The position numbers were made by a program, and so were the translations under genes. Positions 5,377 through 7,944 of a stretch of DNA of 7,944 nucleotides are shown one piece after another. Source of the stretch: Pseudoselenomonas ruminantium (GTDB taxonomy: Bacteria > Bacillota > Negativicutes > Selenomonadales > Selenomonadaceae). The stretch's first letter is position 1. Every line of letters begins with the position of its first letter. The stretch covers positions 1-7,944 of the forward strand of contig DFHU01000037.1 of NCBI GenBank assembly GCA_002373045.1, written 5' to 3'. The notes under the pieces are model-generated. The model searched no databases and was not told the DNA's origin. It was given only the letters and a program-made list of their open reading frames with translations.

Positions 5377-7185
5377 TTGTTTTTTAGTCGATTACATAAA
5401 AAGATAGCCGCTATTGTGACGGCAGGGCTGTTGGGAGCAGGTGTATATCTGCCGTTGCCGAAAGCTGAGGCCGTGGATGCCTGGGGGGCCGCAGCGCAGG
5501 CCTTAGGCGTATTTGCTGCCTATAAATCCAGTTTGGCCAGTATCTTGGCTTTAGGCAACAACGTCAGTGCGCAGGTGCAAAGCCGTGCACAGGATATTGA
5601 AAAAAATGGCCTCGACCCTAATGCCCATGATGTGCAGGTGGTCAATGAAGTGATGGAACAATTGGTCAGCAAGGGCCATTATGTATTGAAAGTAAATTCG
5701 CTGCCCTTCGTCTGGGCGGTGAATGACAGCAAGGATTTTAATGCCTCCTGTTATCCGACCAATTATATCAGCGTTAACCGGGCACTGGTGCGCGGAATGA
5801 ACTTGGAGCCGGATGAACTGGCGGCGGTGTTTGCCCATGAAATGACTCATGGGGTGGAACAGCACAGCGCCAAGAATTATGCCAAAGCGGTGGCCCAGTA
5901 CATGGGCATGAGCATGATCAATATGGATACCGGCTCCATGGACTGGAATAAACTCAATGGGCTGGCGGGCTATTCCATCGCCAAGAATGTCACCCTGCCG
6001 ACGGAAAATGAAGCGGATGAGGGTGGTTTCTACATTATGACCAGTGCGGGCTTCAATCCCGGGGGCGGGGCCGCCGCTATGGCCCGTATGGCGTATTATC
6101 TCACCTATGAAACGCAGAACTTTTTGGAATATCAGGACCCTGACCCCAAAAAGCAGGAGCGGGAAAGCTACAGCGACCATCCAGAAACAAGACAGCGTGA
6201 AGACCGGCTGGCCCAAATGATGTCCGATTACGGCTGCGGTCACGTGACCGTGCAGGATAGAAAGGATATCTTCATCGATGGCGAAAAACTCCTGACGGTG
6301 GAGGCGACCACAGAGGATTACAACAATACCATGGAAAATGCCTATCTTGTGGCCGGGGCTTTGGCGAAAGCCTTCCACGATTATGACAGCATTGCCGGTT
6401 GGAACTTTCATCCGGACAAGGATGGGAATATAACCTGTCTGCGCGCTGATAGGGTTAATGCAGCCCTGCAAAAATTCATCGTCATGCGCAAAGCTGGTGA
6501 CAGGCTGCAGGCGCTCGTTGCCAAAGCTTATGCGGGCGAAGCGGCCAGTGGAGCGCGGCAAAAGATGCGGGCGGCAGAAAGTAAACGAGCACAAAATCTG
6601 GCGGTTCAGCGGGAGGCGGTGCTGAATGCCGATGGCAAGGCCGTCAAGAAGATGCGGGAAAACGCCGATACCTATAGCGACTTTGGCTGGGGCGAAAAGG
6701 CCAGCCAGCAGATGCAGCGCGTCTTCGCCAGCCGCAATATGGATAATCTCGCAGAAAGCCAGTCCATCAGTGCCCGGGCAAAGGCGGTAAATGGTGACTT
6801 TGCGGGCGCACTCAGTGAAGCGGATAAGGCTGTGGCTGCGGACAGCAAAAACATCTACACCTATCTCAACCGGGCAGATATCTACCATATGCAGGGCGAA
6901 TTGGACATGGCGCTGGCGGATTTGGCCAAAGCCAAGGAAATCGACAAGAATAATGCCATTTCCTACTATCTTTCAGCGGTCATTGAGGATGAGCGGGGAA
7001 ATGTTGAAGCAGCAAAAGCTGATTTTGCTGAACTTTACCGCTTGCAGCCCAAGGCCGTAAATCAGATTCCGGATGCGTATTTGCAGGACATTGCGCCCAA
7101 GGCCTATGAGGCGCGTCAAAAGCAAAAAGCCGAAGCACGGAAGAAATACGCAGAGCAGTGGAAGAAGGAACAGAAGGAAAAATAA
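5377..7185 (+). CDS. Secreted M48 zinc metallopeptidase with C-terminal TPRs (BepA-like)
   Basis: A periplasmic zinc protease of about 602 residues, numbered from TTG 5377. In-frame GTG 5368 and ATG 5371 lie inside the Shine-Dalgarno sequence, leaving TTG with 8 bases' spacing after GAGG. A signal peptide runs to about residue 32 (PLPKAEA); no lipobox Cys is seen. The M48 domain (about 70-280) has HEMTH at 154-158, third zinc ligand Glu212 in NEADE, and the family's HP-x(4)-R motif from His268. The middle (about 290-455) is helical, charged and unrecognised. Three TPR-like repeats cover about 459-559, followed by a Lys/Glu-rich tail (575-602) that may be a coiled coil. The combination resembles E. 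coli BepA, which monitors outer-membrane protein assembly; that role is inferred. It is a single-gene transcript between its own promoter and terminator. Confidence 0.9.
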   Translation: MFFSRLHKKIAAIVTAGLLGAGVYLPLPKAEAVDAWGAAAQALGVFAAYKSSLASILALGNNVSAQVQSRAQDIEKNGLDPNAHDVQVVNEVMEQLVSKGHYVLKVNSLPFVWAVNDSKDFNASCYPTNYISVNRALVRGMNLEPDELAAVFAHEMTHGVEQHSAKNYAKAVAQYMGMSMINMDTGSMDWNKLNGLAGYSIAKNVTLPTENEADEGGFYIMTSAGFNPGGGAAAMARMAYYLTYETQNFLEYQDPDPKKQERESYSDHPETRQREDRLAQMMSDYGCGHVTVQDRKDIFIDGEKLLTVEATTEDYNNTMENAYLVAGALAKAFHDYDSIAGWNFHPDKDGNITCLRADRVNAALQKFIVMRKAGDRLQALVAKAYAGEAASGARQKMRAAESKRAQNLAVQREAVLNADGKAVKKMRENADTYSDFGWGEKASQQMQRVFASRNMDNLAESQSISARAKAVNGDFAGALSEADKAVAADSKNIYTYLNRADIYHMQGELDMALADLAKAKEIDKNNAISYYLSAVIEDERGNVEAAKADFAELYRLQPKAVNQIPDAYLQDIAPKAYEARQKQKAEARKKYAEQWKKEQKEK

Positions 7186-7193
7186 AGAGACAG

Positions 7194-7236
7194 GCGATTG
7201 CACCTGCAGGCAAGCAGTGGGGGCAATCGCTTTTTT
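7194..7236 (+). terminator. Intrinsic terminator of the M48 gene
   Basis: The 8-bp stem GCGATTGC (7194-7201) pairs with GCAATCGC (7223-7230), and an inner CTGC/GCAG pair (7204-7207 with 7214-7217) caps it. Six T residues follow (7231-7236). It begins 8 bases after the stop codon. Confidence 0.9.
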
Positions 7237-7254
7237 GTTCAGGCAGTGGATTTT

Positions 7255-7310
7255 TCTTCTTCGTAAGTTATGTATATATAGTAGAAGATATAATACATTT
7301 TTAGGGAGGG
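7255..7310 (+). promoter_or_regulatory. Promoter and RBS of the recombinase gene, with an overlapping inverted repeat
   Basis: TATAAT (7289-7294) is a clear -10 element with a poor -35. GGGAGGGG (7303-7310) lies 6 bases before ATG 7317. An inverted repeat, TCTTCT (7255-7260) with AGAAGA (7283-7288), spans 34 bases around an AT-rich centre and abuts the -10. This is the size of a serine-resolvase dimer site and suggests possible self-regulation. The inner part is only partly symmetric. Confidence 0.6.
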
Positions 7311-7316
7311 GAAAAT

Positions 7317-7910
7317 ATGCAGACGTATGCATATATCCGTGTATCATCTTTAGACCAGAATGAAGCCCGGCAACTGGAAGCCATTCAGGAACTGGCAATA
7401 CCGAAGAGAAACATCTATATGGACAAGCAGTCGGGAAAGGATTTTCAGCGGCAAAGCTATCAAAAAATGCTCAAAAAAATGCGGCGTGGGGATTTGCTGT
7501 ATGTGCTGAGCATTGACCGGCTGGGACGCAATTACAAGGAAATTCAGAATCAGTGGCGCTATCTCACCGAAGAAATCGGCGTGGATATCTGCATACTCGA
7601 TATGCCTTTGCTGGATACGAGACAGTACAAGGATTTGCTGGGAACCTTTATCGCCGATTTGGTCTTGCAAATCCTGTCCTTTGTTGCCGAATCCGAGCGG
7701 GAAAACATCAAGAAACGCCAATCGCAGGGCATTAGCGCGGCGAAAGCCAAGGGAATCCGCTTTGGCCGCCCCGAAGTCTATGTCCCCAAAAATTTCGTCA
7801 GCCTCGTTAAACGCTGGCGTAATCGGCAGATACCGCTGAAGGTGCTGCTGAAAGCCTGCTCCATCAGCCGGTCGACCTTCTTCCGGCGTATACAGGAGAT
7901 GGGGCTCTAA
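7317..7910 (+). CDS. Small serine recombinase (resolvase/invertase family)
   Basis: At 197 residues it matches the Tn3/gamma-delta resolvase and Hin/Gin size class. The catalytic domain (1-about 120) has nucleophile Ser10 in YIRVSS, with Arg8, Arg45, Asp67, Arg68 and Arg71 (SIDRLGRN), all at the positions known from Tn3 resolvase. The long E helix is around 107-138 (FVAESERENIKKRQ). The arm ending GIRFGRP (146-152) leads to a DNA-binding domain (153-197) with a helix-turn-helix at about 173-193 (LKVLLKACSISRSTFFRRI). It joins or inverts DNA at paired sites through a covalent serine-DNA link. No transposase or cargo is visible nearby, so it may be a chromosomal orphan, an invertase, or the edge of an element continuing past the window. 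It appears intact, with all key residues present. Confidence 0.93.
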   Translation: MQTYAYIRVSSLDQNEARQLEAIQELAIPKRNIYMDKQSGKDFQRQSYQKMLKKMRRGDLLYVLSIDRLGRNYKEIQNQWRYLTEEIGVDICILDMPLLDTRQYKDLLGTFIADLVLQILSFVAESERENIKKRQSQGISAAKAKGIRFGRPEVYVPKNFVSLVKRWRNRQIPLKVLLKACSISRSTFFRRIQEMGL

Positions 7911-7944
7911 CAGCAAAAATGGGGCTGTTGCATGAGTGAGAAAT
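7909..7944 (+). other. Inverted repeat at the window's right edge, possible incomplete terminator
   Basis: AACAGC (7909-7914), overlapping the recombinase stop codon, pairs with GCTGTT (7924-7929). No T run follows inside the window. GGGGCTGTTGCATG (7921-7934) could instead be the first arm of a longer terminator hairpin cut by the edge. Confidence 0.35.

Noticed and set aside
5551..6888. A 445-codon minus-strand frame opposite the M48 gene
   Set aside because: It lies opposite the conserved protease, has no RBS or family resemblance, and arises from biased third positions.

Overview
The window looks chromosomal and most likely comes from a diderm Firmicute of the Negativicutes (Selenomonas/Megamonas-like). 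This is inferred, not proven. The basis is strong GGAGG-type ribosome binding sites, TATAAT promoters and Firmicute-style intrinsic terminators, alongside a BepA-like periplasmic metallopeptidase with TPRs (expected in a cell with an outer membrane) and an anaerobic C4-dicarboxylate carrier of the DcuC family.

Layout. Positions 1-680 are the 3' end of an rRNA operon: the last bases of 23S rRNA, a spacer holding two sequence-related hairpins, 5S rRNA, then tRNA-His(GTG), tRNA-Trp(CCA) and tRNA-Ser(GCT), all with encoded CCA, closed by a strong terminator. Positions 680-1245 are an AT-rich accessory patch. It has a promoter, a DUF3990-like (ADP-ribosyltransferase-fold) N-terminal fragment that stops after 53 codons, and an overlapping unrecognised 85-codon frame. 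A terminator serving both strands follows. Positions 1245-2405 (minus strand) are a two-gene operon: an ArsR/SmtB metalloregulator with two apparent metal sites, then a secreted peptidoglycan-binding NlpC/P60 hydrolase. Positions 2440-5098 hold a divergent plus-strand operon of dcuC and a PepT-like M20 metallopeptidase, with a good promoter and terminator. Positions 5099-5376 are a 278-base non-coding stretch with two further hairpins, A/T tracts and a promoter. Positions 5377-7236 hold the M48/TPR peptidase and its terminator, and 7289-7944 a lone small serine recombinase with its own promoter.

How the genes may work together. DcuC plus the M20 enzyme suggests uptake of a dicarboxylate-containing compound followed by cytoplasmic hydrolysis. 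The NlpC/P60 hydrolase and the M48/TPR protein both act in the envelope. The metalloregulator has no metal transporter beside it, so its link to the wall hydrolase is the unusual pairing. No large undescribed system is evident. The least explained items are the hairpins between 5062 and 5214, which share a GGGAT loop motif, the twin hairpins in the 23S-5S spacer, and the broken DUF3990 locus.
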